Shown one piece after another: positions 42,150 through 53,459 of a DNA stretch of 64,000 nt (positions within the stretch are counted from its first letter, which is position 1; the number at the start of each line of letters is the position of its first letter). The notes under the pieces are model-generated. The model made no database searches, had not been told where the DNA came from, and saw only the letters and a program-made list of their open reading frames with translations. Location: NCBI RefSeq assembly GCF_024679245.1, contig NC_090191.1, positions 3,120,778 to 3,184,777 on the forward strand, written 5' to 3'. A program made the translations under genes and the position numbers. This stretch comes from Pseudorasbora parva (lineage: Eukaryota; Chordata; Actinopteri; Cypriniformes; Gobionidae).

Positions 42150-43330
42150 ATGTAGGGTTTTCAACGAATATTCTAAATTCGAATATATATTCGAATAGTT
42201 TAAAAAAAAAAACGAATTTCGAAGGTGAAAATTAATATTCAAATAAAAATAAAAAGCAGAAAAAAATCCCCCGCCGCGTGGCTGTCTGCTTTGCGAGTGA
42301 GCACGGCGTGCCTGAGGGTTCAGGGAGAGGTCACAGGAGTCGCACTGTCACTGCTGAAAGCTGACGCGTCTTGCAGGGAAGATGGCAGAAAGAGCAGAGC
42401 CCAACTCGACCGCAGCAGAGAAAGAGATTTTAACTCCATAATCTAAAAAGCCATGTCTGGAAGTATGTTGGATTTTGGTCGGTAGGAGGTAAAATTCTTG
42501 AGCCGCGAGATAAAGTTATATGCAAGCTATGTAAGATAAGTTACAGTTAGCATACCATGCCTCATTTTATTTAACGTTAAACAGAAGCATTACTAAAGTG
42601 TAGGCTACTGTACTGACTGAAGAGATGTTGCATCAATAAAGGATAAATGCACTGCTTCCACTGGTAAAAGAAAAACTCCATGTTTAGCACAGCTCGCTCA
42701 GAGCGCTCAATATGCTGTAAAACTTAATTGTAAAACAAATAATATTAATAATATTTGTTTCAATCACTGAATGAAGCCTGCTATATTTGGGCCAAGAGTT
42801 GCGAGTCTCGCGACCTTAAATTGCTTGCACAAAACTCTTGATTAGCAGTCAAAGTTTGTTCATTTAAACCATTATCCACAGTGAGGGCGAGAGAGAGAGA
42901 GAGAGGTCTGCGGTCTTGGCCATTAGTCAATATATATATAATAATTATATAATTTATAATAACAATATACTTGTTTTGTGTAAGTAATACGTTGTCAAAT
43001 ATGTATAAACTTAAATAGACAAACTATACAAGTTTGTATTCATTTGTCCTGTTATTGACGTAATGCATTGACAAAATATCTCCAAACCACTGGAGTTGAG
43101 CGAACTTTCTTGTCAACGATATCTGTGTCAATGTTGTGAGCTCTGAATTTTCCTCACTATCGCTCATTTTTCTCGCGCCACTTCACTCGCAGCATGCGCA
43201 TTACGCATAACACCTAAGCATTATATCGAGAATTTATCGAACAGATGTTATAGTTTTATCGAGGAAAATTATTTCGCGATAATTATCGTTATCGTTTTAT
43301 CGCCCAGGCCTATGTGAAGTGATAGTCCTT
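42150..43330. mobile_element. hAT-type remnant with BED-finger-like piece
   Basis: At 42380-42560 a broken + frame reads MAERAEPNSTAAEKE, then after a stop SKKPCLEVCW..., and in another frame EPRDKVICKLCKISY, consistent with a BED zinc finger (CxxC after an aromatic) of ZBED/hAT proteins. The right end 'cgataattatcgttatcgttttatcgcccaggccta' (43277-43310) is a common type of hAT terminus. A (ag)n run lies at 42890-42904. Boundaries uncertain. Confidence 0.45.
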
Positions 43331-43534
43331 CTATAGTTTCATTCAGCCTGCAGCACTGCCATTAACCCGCCCTGAAACTCTCCTTGATAAAAACCGGCTA
43401 GATTGCAAAATGAACATAACAGAAGTGCCTGACTGATTGCTCATTTGGTGTTTACCAGTAGAAAAAAAATGTTAACAGATGAAAAAAAGGCAGTTTCTTT
43501 GCCTCTTCTTGACGGATCGCTTCCTGTACTCCTG

Positions 43535-43700
43535 AGTTGTAAGTCGCTTAGGATAAAAGCGTCTGCTAAATGCATAAATGTAAAATGTAAATGTTTATGT
43601 AAAGGTTTCAGCACTGATATGTAGTATTTTTATGTTTTAGCTTTTGTTAAATCACTGTAAAGTGTATTTAGCAGATGCTTTTATTCAAAGTAGCTTACAT
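43535..43700. repeat. LINE/SINE tail motifs, inverted pair
   Basis: 'gtaagtcgcttaggataaaagcgtctgctaaatgcataaatgtaaa' at 43540-43585 is the characteristic tail of many fish LINE/SINE copies. A diverged reverse copy, 'tatttagcagatgcttttattcaaagtagcttac', follows at 43663-43698. Confidence 0.6.
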
Positions 43701-44357
43701 GTGTCTTGTGCTTATAATATAATATATTTCTGCCTCATACTGTGATCAGATTGCACTCGCTGGTGTCTGAAAGTGGGTTTTGAGCTGAGAAAATGGTTTC
43801 TGTCATGAAACTCTTTTCACTGCATTATTGCGTGGTCTGCCTTTTAATTCTGAAATGAGCAACAATACACAGGTTTTAAGAGCAAAACCCATGCATATTC
43901 TCAGAACAACATTCACTGAATGAAACATCCTTTTGTCTTTCGATCCTACGTCCTTAATTATTTGCAAACCATTCAGAAATAATGTTTTCATAACATTTTC
44001 ACAATGATAGAACAGTATGTTCCTCTAATGAACCCTATGAACCCTTTCCTCATTCTCTGCGTTCCTGCTGGAGATTTGCATATTGGGTTCATTCAAGGCC
44101 AAGAAGCCTCGGAGCAGTTCTGGTAAAGCTATTGTTACCTGTGTGTTGACTTTAATCAAGGGTGTGTAACTTCGAGAAGAGTTTAACTCGTGTTTCATTA
44201 ATAGCCTAATGAAGTGGTGTTGCTCTCATCAAATGTGTTTGGGATAAAGTATTAAACTATACAGAAAATATGTAAAATTCTCATTATTATTATTTTTTTG
44301 CTCTGTCATCTGTTTCCAAACTCTCTGTGGAAAAACTGAATGTTTTTCATTCCTTTG

Positions 44358-44463
44358 TCAGTACAGATGAAAGGCAAGACAATGGAAAGAATTCAGACCT
44401 GCTGAGCAACATCATAGGTGGTTATGCCGAAGGGCTTTGAGTCTATAAAAACATCTCATAAGA
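44358..44463. repeat. right arm of inverted repeat pair (partner 41404-41517)
   Basis: 'gtacagatgaaaggcaagacaatggaaagaattcagacctgctgagcaacatcata' through 'gactttgag...tataaaaacatctcata' is the reverse complement of 41404-41517. The 2.8 kb between the arms includes the hAT remnant. Confidence 0.8.
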
Positions 44464-44479
44464 AACACACACTTTGAGA

Positions 44480-45045
44480 GTATTGGTTCATTGTCCGAAA
44501 CGGTCCCGCGCCAGAGCTTAAAAAAGCGACTGAGACGGACGAGAGGATGGCTTGGTTCTCCTGTTTCTTTTTGTATCTGCCCGTTTGATTATGTTTGTTA
44601 AGTTAGTTATTTGGCTTAGGTTTTGATGTGGTCTGTTCATTCTTTCCTGGGCTATTTTTGGGTGCATCTGCCTACCTTTGTGGACCATGGGAAAACTGGA
44701 CAGGTAGCATGTCACGTGACGTACATTTTGCAATACCCAGTGATGACAATGTATAGACACACTAGTTTAGAAGTGAGCACCACTTCTGTATGTTTTTGAT
44801 TTGTTAGAGAGAATAGGTAAGTTAGGGCGTGGGAAACGCTGAAGACTTGCTTTTCTTAATTTTCTTTTCATCAGTTAGGTTAGAGGTTGAACTTGAGTTA
44901 GACTTGGGGTTTTCCTTTTGTTTTGTTCTTTTCTTTGGTGCCACTGTTTGTCTTGTTTTCCCCGGTTTAAGTTTAGGATTTTTACATTTATTGCCTGGAT
45001 TCCTTATTGTTCTTTCTTATCATTATCATCATTATCTCACGTTCA
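44480..45045. other. unassigned, T-rich
   Basis: Nothing firm. The T- and G-rich stretch at 44880-45000 and an LTR-like composition are not enough for a call. Confidence 0.4.
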
Positions 45046-45046
45046 A

Positions 45047-45110
45047 GTGAAACATGGAGGAGGCTCGGTTATATTTTGGGGCTGTGACCACAGTTTAGGA
45101 GACCGCGTTG
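45047..45110 (+). mobile_element. Tc1 transposase fragment
   Basis: 'gtgaaacatggaggaggctcggttatattttggggctg' encodes VKHGGGSVIFWGC, the conserved Tc1 motif between the first and second catalytic Asp. The neighbouring 45160-45226 piece '...gcgatcgcgacatcgcgaaatcctggagggactg' is one end of the hAT-like MITE family found at 48706. Confidence 0.7.
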
Positions 45111-45414
45111 ATTGGTCAAAGTTGCGGTGATTGGTCAAAACTGCAAGTCGCACTGAATTCACAGGGATTTGTTAAAGTTGCGTTAGTTGCGATCGCGACA
45201 TCGCGAAATCCTGGAGGGACTGACTAAAATCACAATCAAGTCACAAAATTGAACCCATTTTGGAATAGGGTCTGTCTGTAGACCACATTCCTAGGACGTT
45301 TACAAAAACTATAAGGCCTGACACTGTCCAATCTAGTTTTATCGAAATTATATGACAGGAATATTCTATATATGAGGCTCAACAATGTGCTTAGATCAAG
45401 GGATTGGTTCAGTC

Positions 45415-47099
45415 AACACATTCTCACACCCAACTCGTCACATATGGACGCTTGACCCGGACCGCTTGTCATCACTTTTTAACGAACTGGGCGTACCTTT
45501 ATCGTCAATTTTCGACGCGCTGGGTGCTCCATTTATTACAAGGATAAACCTTTGGCATCATAAACAGACGCGTTTAATTATTTGCGTTTATAAAAGCAGT
45601 CATGATTTTATTAATATTTATTTAATTACTACTTTTATATTTTGGAGCAACTAACCCAACTCCTACCCTAAACCTACCCACATCTTAACAATATAAAACA
45701 CATACCAGGCAAATAAATGTACAGTCACAAGTATTTATTGCAAAATCTGACCAAAACAGTATAAAAGTATTAACTCATGTTGCATTCCAAGTCTTCTGAA
45801 GTCATACGATGTCTTCATGTGAAGAACAGAGTTGATCTTGATGTTTAATCGCTGAAATGATGCTCCCGCTGCCCCGTGAACGAACTCATTCATAACTCAT
45901 TCAAATAATTCAAAAGACTCCTGAGCATAACACAATCGGTCACAAGACACAGGAGAGCCAATGACATTTTACAATCAATGCTGACGTAATGACGCAATTG
46001 GTCACAAGACCTACGAGAGCCAATGCAATTTCACTATGAAATCTGACGTAACGGGCGGCAATATTTGAAATTTGATGTGTTTGTTCATGATTTTCGGCGG
46101 ATGGAGATGCTGATTGCTTTTGGGGATTTTCTTCATACAAATCAATCGTTTGGCCTCCGAGGGGCAGGATAAACGGTTGTCTTTCAAACTTCCTCTGCAC
46201 GCGATAGGATAGCGCTACAACCAACCAGAGCAACGAAGGTGAAACAAAGCTTGTTGATAGATTAAACATTCGCCGTATCCGGTCGGCTAAACTCCGAACA
46301 CATCTTCCCTTTTTAAGAATGACTTCAGTGCCGTTCTTTGTTCTTTTCTCAGAGAAAAGCTTAACTCCAAGTCTTCCAGAGTCGCGGTCAGAGCTGATTC
46401 GAAAGACCGCCGTTCGCCAGTTTCTGTGTTAACTAGAAGCACGCAAACGCAACTCGGCCGTCGTCATTATGGCCCCGCCCGCCGACTCTATACACGATGT
46501 GATTGGCCCGTCCAGATTGTGAGGAATACAGCTCAGAAGGGTACTGAGAGTTCCTAGACGACACTTGCGGGCAGATTCAATTTGCTGCCGCTAGGCGTCT
46601 AGATTTCCAGGCTAGGCGTATGTTATATCCTGTGTTTTATATCATGTTCACACAAATGGGTAGGTTTAGGGATGGGATGGGGTTGGCTTACATGTTAAGC
46701 ATGTCTAAATAGCGTAAATAAAATAAATGTAAATAAAATTATGCTTGCTGATTAAATTGAAAAACACACTCCAACATGTCATAATGGCAAAATCATAAAC
46801 TAATACAATTTCACCATGACGATAACATTCCCGATACCCAGTGTGTCTGTGTATGACGCCAAAGGTTTCTCACTGAAACCCCTTTTTAAGAGGGGTTTTT
46901 AAGGGTACCCTTGGGGTACCTTTTGCGTCTTAATTGTGACGCAGAAGGCACTTGACCATGCTTCAGAGTTCTATAGAAGTCTATCGGACTACCCTGCACG
47001 TCGAAAATTGACAATAAAGGTACGCCCAGTTCGTTGAAAAGTGACAACAAGGGGTCCGGGTCAAGCGTCCAAATGTGACGAGTTGGGTGTGAGTATGTG
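45415..47099. mobile_element. Mutator-like non-autonomous transposon, about 1.7 kb
   Basis: Direct repeats TTGGTTCAGTC (11 bp) at 45404-45414 and 47100-47110 flank inverted ends of about 120 bp: 'cacattctcacacccaactcgtcacatatggacgcttgacccggacc...gaactgggcgtacctttatcgtcaattttcgacg' and its mirror at 46985-47099. Long terminal repeats with a 9-11-bp duplication fit MULE-type elements. No transposase domain was recognised. The interior (46050-46620) is GC-richer with a 110-codon - frame of no known similarity. Confidence 0.65.
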
Positions 47100-47114
47100 T
47101 TGGTTCAGTCGATT

Positions 47115-47640
47115 GAACCTGAATCCTATGGTGTAAGAGGGGCTTATATAGTTGTAGGACACAGCCATTCTGGCAGGCGCTGCTAGGGCGGGATGTGACC
47201 TGATTGGTTTGCACTCTCAGCCGCCTCGCCATAGGTTCATGGAGTTGCCTTAGCACAGCCAATCAGCACACTATGCTCTGCTTGGGTCTGGTGTGCAGCT
47301 GCACTGAGTTTTACAAATATAAAATGATAAGGATAATTTTTGGCTGCAGCATTCTCAAGAAAAAGTTTTTCCCATAGCATAAGCTAACTTACGCAATACT
47401 CGTTTCCTTCTCTAAGGGAACTGAGGTTACATTAGTACTTGAGATGCTAGTTCATGGTAACTAATACATTAATTAAGTGTTACCGATATAATGATCCTTC
47501 ATGCATGAGGAAATATATTCTTTCCGTAAGGGATGTCTGTGGGGTTTTTCTAGTAAGTTTAATTTCCTTTAATTTAACCAATATCCAACAATTTATTGTA
47601 TTGGTCATTTTTCTTTTGATGCCAAAAATCATTAGGATTT
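47115..47640. other. unassigned, LTR-like text
   Basis: 'cgtttccttctctaagggaactgaggttaca' at 47400-47432 resembles the 'ttcccttttgaaagggaactt' text at 51926, suggesting related long-terminal-repeat material. No boundaries were found. Confidence 0.35.
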
Positions 47641-47654
47641 TAAGTAAAGATGTT

Positions 47655-48260
47655 CTGTGTGTTAAATTCCATGCCTGTCCCGGACTCCAGTTCCCAGAAT
47701 CCTCTCTGCCTCACACCTGATTGCACTCCCTCATCTTTCCCGCTCTCCCTGGATTCTGTGCACCTGGCCCTCATCGTTAGCACTTCATTTATATTGTACT
47801 CCGCAGCACTCGTTGTCTGTTCTTATGTTTAACTTACTGTTATTTGCTTTATTGCTCTGTCGTTTGTATTAAACCCAGCTTGTTGGAAGTCTTCTTTCTG
47901 GTTTTCCTCACCTGCCTGACTATCTGTAACAGAAGAACGGATTGAACAAAAAGGACTTCTCCAAAGATGGGGAGGTCCCCAGCATCCCCAGCTCTCCAGG
48001 AAAGAGGCATCAGCGGTGGTCCACCTGTGGAGGCTTCGGTAGAGCGGTCACCCTCTGGAAAGGTATGTGGAGCAATTTGCTGAGCTCTCTTATTTGGTGA
48101 ACTGGACAGATACCCTACTTTCCGCCTGCTTTCTGATGGGCCTGGACAAGGATACAATTCCCATGGCTCCTGATCCGCCTGGGTCGCTCACGACTCCTGA
48201 TCTGTCATGCACTTCCACGGCTTCTGATCCGCCATGCATTCCTACAGCTCATGATCTATG
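47655..48260 (+). mobile_element. Ty3/gypsy-like LTR and gag start, fragment
   Basis: 47655-47933 is LTR-like: it ends ..ctatctgtaaca and contains 'ttgtattaaaccc' near a polyadenylation position. Downstream 48066-48260 encodes MEQFAELSYLVNWTDTLLSA then CFLMGLDKDTI, the pattern of gypsy-type Gag proteins of fish, followed by a Pro/Ser/Thr-rich tail with repeated SDPP. No protease or RT follows, so the element is truncated. Confidence 0.65.
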
Positions 48261-48264
48261 ATCT

Positions 48265-48615
48265 ATGTTGTATCATGTCCCGTCTCCCGTCATCAAGTAC
48301 ACAAAGTTATGGGTTAACAATTAAAGTAATTTTATTATTTATGAGTCAGTTGGCTTGGCACTCATACTGTTGATGAGATGAATTTAGCCACTAATATCAA
48401 AATTAATCTGCCCATTAACAATTTTATTAATGCAGTGATTTATTACATTGAAAAGACTGAAATATTTTGAATATTTACCCTTAACCTCTACAGAGAATGT
48501 GTGAATTGTACATTGATTACAATAAGAGCTCAAACTTACAATATATTGGTAACTATTCTGATTAAAGCTAAGATTAACATTGATTGTAGATTATATGTAA
48601 GCATCTATAATTAAT
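48265..48615. other. AT-rich spacer, nothing assigned
   Basis: No gene or repeat boundary recognised. Confidence 0.5.
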
Positions 48616-48620
48616 AAAGG

Positions 48621-50790
48621 TGTTGGTCATATAATTAGAATATCATCAAAAAGTGGATTTATTTAGCTAATTCCATTCAAAAAGTGAAACTTTTATATTA
48701 TATCAGTCCCTCCAGTTTTTCGCGATTCCGCGATCGCTGAATACAATGCAAAATCAGCCAAGTGTCGCATTTTTTTGCGATCCTGCATAATTTGCAATTT
48801 CACTGCAAAATCATCACAAAAAATATATTTTCGAAACCAAAAAAATAAATAAATATCTAATTGAACTCTCTAATTTATACATATTTATATATTAAGCTTT
48901 AATACATAGTGCTTTAATACAGAGTGGGTGCTTGTGTGTGGTCTTTGTAAAAAGCGAATGTGAATCGTTCTCGCCTGATTACTGATTATTAACTTGATTG
49001 ATTAATTATTTGAGAGCTTTTTATATTAGGCAATTGCTGTATTTACTTTTCCCAGATATTTCTAAGCGATCACGTTATTAAAGCTATAGTACACCACTGG
49101 GCTAGCCTTTTTTGTAAGATACCAAAATAAAGAAGATTTGTGCATTTTGTTTGTTCTATTTATGTGTATGACTATTGTACATCTAACATAATACATATGG
49201 TAAATGTAGTATAAAAAAAAAAAAACATTTTAAAATTTTCCACAAATTTCTGGAAATTACCACCACAAAATCAGTCATATTGATCACAAAAATCACAAAA
49301 AAATATCGCGAAATCCTGGAGGGTCTGTTATATTAATTAATTACACACAGACTGATATATTTGAAATGATTATTTCTTTTCATTTTGATGATTATAACTG
49401 ACAACTAAGGAAAATCCCAAATTCAGGATATCAGAAAATTTGAATTACTTAAAACCAATAAAAAGAAAGTATTTTTAGAAATCTTGGCCAACTGAAAAGT
49501 ATGAACATGAGAAGTATGAGCATATACAGCACTCAATACTTAGTTGTGGCTCCTTTTGCCTGAATTACTGCAGCAATGCAGCGTGGCTTGGAGTTGATCA
49601 GTCTGTGGCATTGCTCAGGTGTTATGAGAGCCCAGGTTGCTCTGATAGTGGCCTTCAGCTCTTCTGTATCCATTGTCTGGAATATCACATCTTCCTCTTC
49701 ACAATACCCCATAGATTTTCTATGGGGTTAAGGTCAGGTGAGTTTGCTGGCATTCAGAACAGGGATACCATGGTCCTTAAAGCAGGTACTGGTTGCTTTG
49801 GCACTGTGTGCAGGTGCCAAGTCCTGTTGGAAAATGAAATCTGCATCTCCACAAAGTTTGTCAGCATCAGGAAGCATGAAGTGCCTCTAAAACTCCCTGG
49901 TATTTGGCTGTGTTGACTTTGGACCTCAGAAAACACAGTGGGCCAACACCAGCAGATGACATGGCATCCCAACCATCCCTGACTGTGGAAACTTTACACT
50001 GGACCTCAAGCGACGTGGATTGTGTGCCTCTCTTTGCTTCTTTCAGACTTTAGGATCTTGTTTTCCAAAGGAAATTCAAACATGTACTTTCATCAGAGAA
50101 CATAACTTTGTACCACTCAGCAGTCCTTTTTGTCTTTAGCCAAGGCGAAACACTTCTGATGCTGTCTGTTGTTCAAGAGTGGCTTGACAAAAGGAATGCG
50201 ACAGCTGAAACCCATGTCTTGCTTACGTCTGTGCGTAGTGGTTCTCCAGCTGCACTCCACTCTTTGTGAATCTCCCCCACATTTTTGAATGGGTTTTGTT
50301 TCACAATCCTCTCCAGTGGTAGGTTATCCCTATTGCTTGTACACTTTTTTTCTACCACATCTTTTCCTTCCCTTCGCTTCTCTATTAATGTGCTTGGATA
50401 CAAAGCTCTGTGAACAGCCAAACTCTTTTGGAATGATCTTTTGTGTCTTGCCCTCCTTGTGCAAGGTGTTAATGGTCATCGTTTGGACAACTGTCAAGTC
50501 AGCAGTTTTCCCCATGTTTGTGTAGCATACAAAACTAGACTTAGATACCATTTAAAGGCCTTTGCAGGTGTTTTGAGTTAATTAGCTGATTAGAGTGTGG
50601 TAGCAGCTGTCTTCAATATTGAAAAATTTTTTTTTTTAAACAATATTCTGAATTTGGGATTTTCCTTAGTTGTCAGTTATAATCAAAATGAAAACAACAA
50701 CAATTTGAAATATACCAGTTTGTGTGTAACGAATGAATATAATAAACAAGTTTCACTTTTTTAACAGCTATTCTAGTTATATGACCAACA
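48621..50790 (-). mobile_element. Tc1-like transposon with a MITE in its terminal repeat
   Basis: The outer ends 'tgttggtcatataattagaatatcat' (48621) and, reversed, 'tgttggtcatataactagaatagc' (50790) are inverted repeats. The inner parts 'tgatgattataactgacaactaaggaaaatcccaaattcag' (49385) and its mirror (50645) continue them. The - strand has transposase remnants starting MGKTADLTVVQTMTINTL at 50515 with later frameshifts (DFIFQQDLAP-like and CWCWPTVF-like frames in 49760-49930). The 620-bp MITE at 48706-49328 splits the left arm, so the element proper is about 1.55 kb. Confidence 0.85.
48706..49328. mobile_element. hAT-like MITE inserted in Tc1 terminal repeat
   Basis: Ends CAGTCCCTCCAGTTTTTCGCGATTCCGCGATCGC and, at the right, 'atcgcgaaatcctggagggtctg' are inverted. 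Related end at 45185-45226. The flanks share TTATAT; comparison with the opposite Tc1 arm shows the insertion point. No coding capacity. Confidence 0.75.
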
Positions 50791-50794
50791 TCTT

Positions 50795-51050
50795 GCCAAT
50801 CTTGCCAATCATGCCAACACAGGCAGATTGAAATATTATGTATTCAGACATAGAGCAGTGATAATGGTGATTTGTCATGATTAAATCTCCAGCAAAAAAA
50901 AGCAAAGCATCAGGATAATCAGAGAGGAAGCCGTCCTGCCACTGGAGCTGCAAAATATGTCCACACACTCGCTAAAAGTGGAGAGGTGGGAAGATAAACG
51001 GCATTAATGAAATAGAAAAATAACAATTTACAAATGTGCATTTAGTGTCT
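50795..51050. other. unassigned spacer
   Basis: Nothing recognised. Confidence 0.45.
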
Positions 51051-51051
51051 A

Positions 51052-51205
51052 TGCAATTTATTGCTTCACAAAAAAACAGTGAGTCAAAAAACTGTAACAG
51101 GTACAAACTATTTCCTGTTAATTGTATATATTGTATATACTACAATTCACCCAAAATTGTTTGTATACATACGTATACCTGATATATAACTGCCTAATTC
51201 AAATG
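51052..51205. repeat. left arm of inverted repeat (partner 55871-55990)
   Basis: 'gtaacaggtacaaactatttcctgttaattgtatatattgtatatactacaattcacccaaaattgtttgtatacatacg' and 'cctgatatataactgcctaattca' appear reversed at 55871-55990. The two arms bracket 4.7 kb that includes the gypsy-like remains. Confidence 0.65.
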
Positions 51206-51209
51206 TAAG

Positions 51210-53450
51210 TGCTTTCCACAATTATTTCTCGCATCAGAATAGGGCACACACTCTTTGTTTAAAATAGAAAAACATGAATCCGGCAAATGTAATTATTATG
51301 ATAAGGAAGAAACAATAGAGCATGTTTTAATAAACTGTAAAAAATATGAAACAAAGGTTAAAATTCATTAAGGAATTATGAATGCACATTGATTCATTTA
51401 ATATGCAAATTTTTGAAAGCTCAAGCAGAGAATGGAAGAGTATATGGTGCTCTTATAAAATATATTAAAGAAATAGAAATATAAAATAAAATGTGTGTGT
51501 GCGTGTTCCCTGATTATAAGTGCTTCACACTCCTGTCCAGTTGGTGTTAGAAGAAGAGAGTGCTTTCCTTTTAATTGTGATGACATCACAATCCATATCA
51601 TTTCCTGTTCTGACCCCTCCTCTTCCTCTTTGTATTGATAATGTGCTGGAGAGGGGAGATAATTTTGGGCTCTTGTTAATCTTTTTTTTAATCTTTATTT
51701 TAATTGTTGCTTTTATACTTCAATTTCTCTCCAATTTATGTACATGTTATTATTTTACTCACCTGTGTGGTTATTTTTGTTATTTTACTCTTTTTGAGTT
51801 AAATTTATCTTATATGTGGAAATGAAGCACATGGTGATGGGTGTTCATATTCATTTTAGGGAACGAAGGCGACTCTTGTATGCATTAAGAGGCTGTTTTT
51901 ATATTTGTTCTCATCAGATATGTTCCCTTTTGAAAGGGAACTTGCGCTGTGTCGGAAAGATCCTATGGGGAACGCCTCCAGTGTTTCTTAACTACTATCA
52001 AATCACGGCAATTCAATTGACTGGCGACAGCCTATTATGTCATTAAGGTGTGACCAGGAAGTATATACTGTTAGGGCCTTCTTACTGAGGGCACGATCAC
52101 TGACATCAGCGGGTGGTTATGGAGTGAATATGGGTATGTGTTCTCGCCACTGATTGTCGTTAAAGAGTAATCTCCGATCCTGCCTGGCTGGTCTGTGAGA
52201 AGCGCCCCCTCAGGCGGTAGCGCTCCTAAGCACACATGCTGTGGGTAAAGCGTATGGGTGGATATCATCGCGCACCTGAAGGCGAGCTGGTAAGTCCCCC
52301 TTGTGAGGGAAACATTAATACTTGATGTTGTGTGAGACTTCATGCTCTGAGGTTTTGGGGATCACGGGATCGTGGAGGACACCATAAGGCTGTAGTTCCC
52401 CTGTTCGGTAGCTAGAATGATTTTCTGAGATGCCATTATGTGGTCTGTTTAGAGCTAGGTTCGCTAGCAGAGAAAATCTGCCATTTTGTGAACAGCTGTT
52501 TGAAACAGTTATTGCCTCCTCTCTGTGTGAAGCCAGTAGTTGAGGCTACCGCTCATTCCTGCGGGAATGTAGCTTTGTATTTAGCTAGTGTGTTTCTCTT
52601 AGTTGAAGAGGAAAGCTCTTAGCCATCCCAGGGTAAAGCGGTTAGTGTTGCCCCTCATGGAAGCTTATAGACGGGAGGGTGAGTTCAGGCTATTGCGCAA
52701 ACTACAGATCTATGTCCAGCCTTGCGGGGCTCAGACAGGGTGTTCCTGAGGTTTTTTTACTTTAAAAAAAAGAAAAAGTTACAGCCTTGGGTAATACTTG
52801 TGTGCAGGCTGGCCCTCTTGCTTATTGTAGGGCTTTTGCTATTTCGCATCCCTAGTCAGCCTCTTATCTTGGAGTCATCCGGCCAAGGCCTGTCCCCTTC
52901 TCTGCATTCTGGGGTCCAGGAGGGGTGTGGTTTAGCAAGGTCTGTGATGGGAGAGAGTTGGGAGACAAGAGTGGCATAAGTAGATCAAGGTTCCAGTAAT
53001 GGCTGTGGAGGTGGCATAAAATTAGCTCAAGCACATTCAGGGAGAGAGACCGGCGGGAGACTCGGAAGCTGTGGAAGACGCTACAGTGAGCTCTGGAGAG
53101 CACATGGATTCATTTATTAAAAGTGTTGTCGTATTGAAAAACGCTAAGAAGCGTCTTGTTGTTTTGTTTAGAAATATACACTTACCAAGTCTCCTGAAAG
53201 CCAAACCCTGTCTTCTTCGTTCCTTCCGAACTGACAGAGCAACATCCCTGGCTGACTATTTGAGTTCTCTGATTTCTGATTCTCATGATGTTATCCATGC
53301 CTTTTCATTGTCTGAACTGCAGTGTCAGCAGCACAAAAGACACAGTTATATATCGAGGGTGGCCTTCTGCCTTCTGGGTCGGCAGGAAGCACAGACCTTC
53401 CAGGCATGATCGTGCAAATTAAGACTTTTTTGGTTTTGAGAATTTTGAAG
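51210..53450. other. unassigned repeat-like region
   Basis: 51926-51950 carries 'gttcccttttgaaagggaac', a perfect-type palindrome, and the following 400 bp have the mixed composition of a retroelement leader. 53100-53410 has a 112-codon + frame without recognised domain; from 53420 the text becomes gypsy-like. No host gene was seen. Confidence 0.4.
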
Positions 53451-53459
53451 CAGTGGGAA

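Noticed and set aside
46981..47262. A 93-codon - frame at the right end of the Mutator-like element
   Set aside because: It spans the element boundary and target duplication; no domain.
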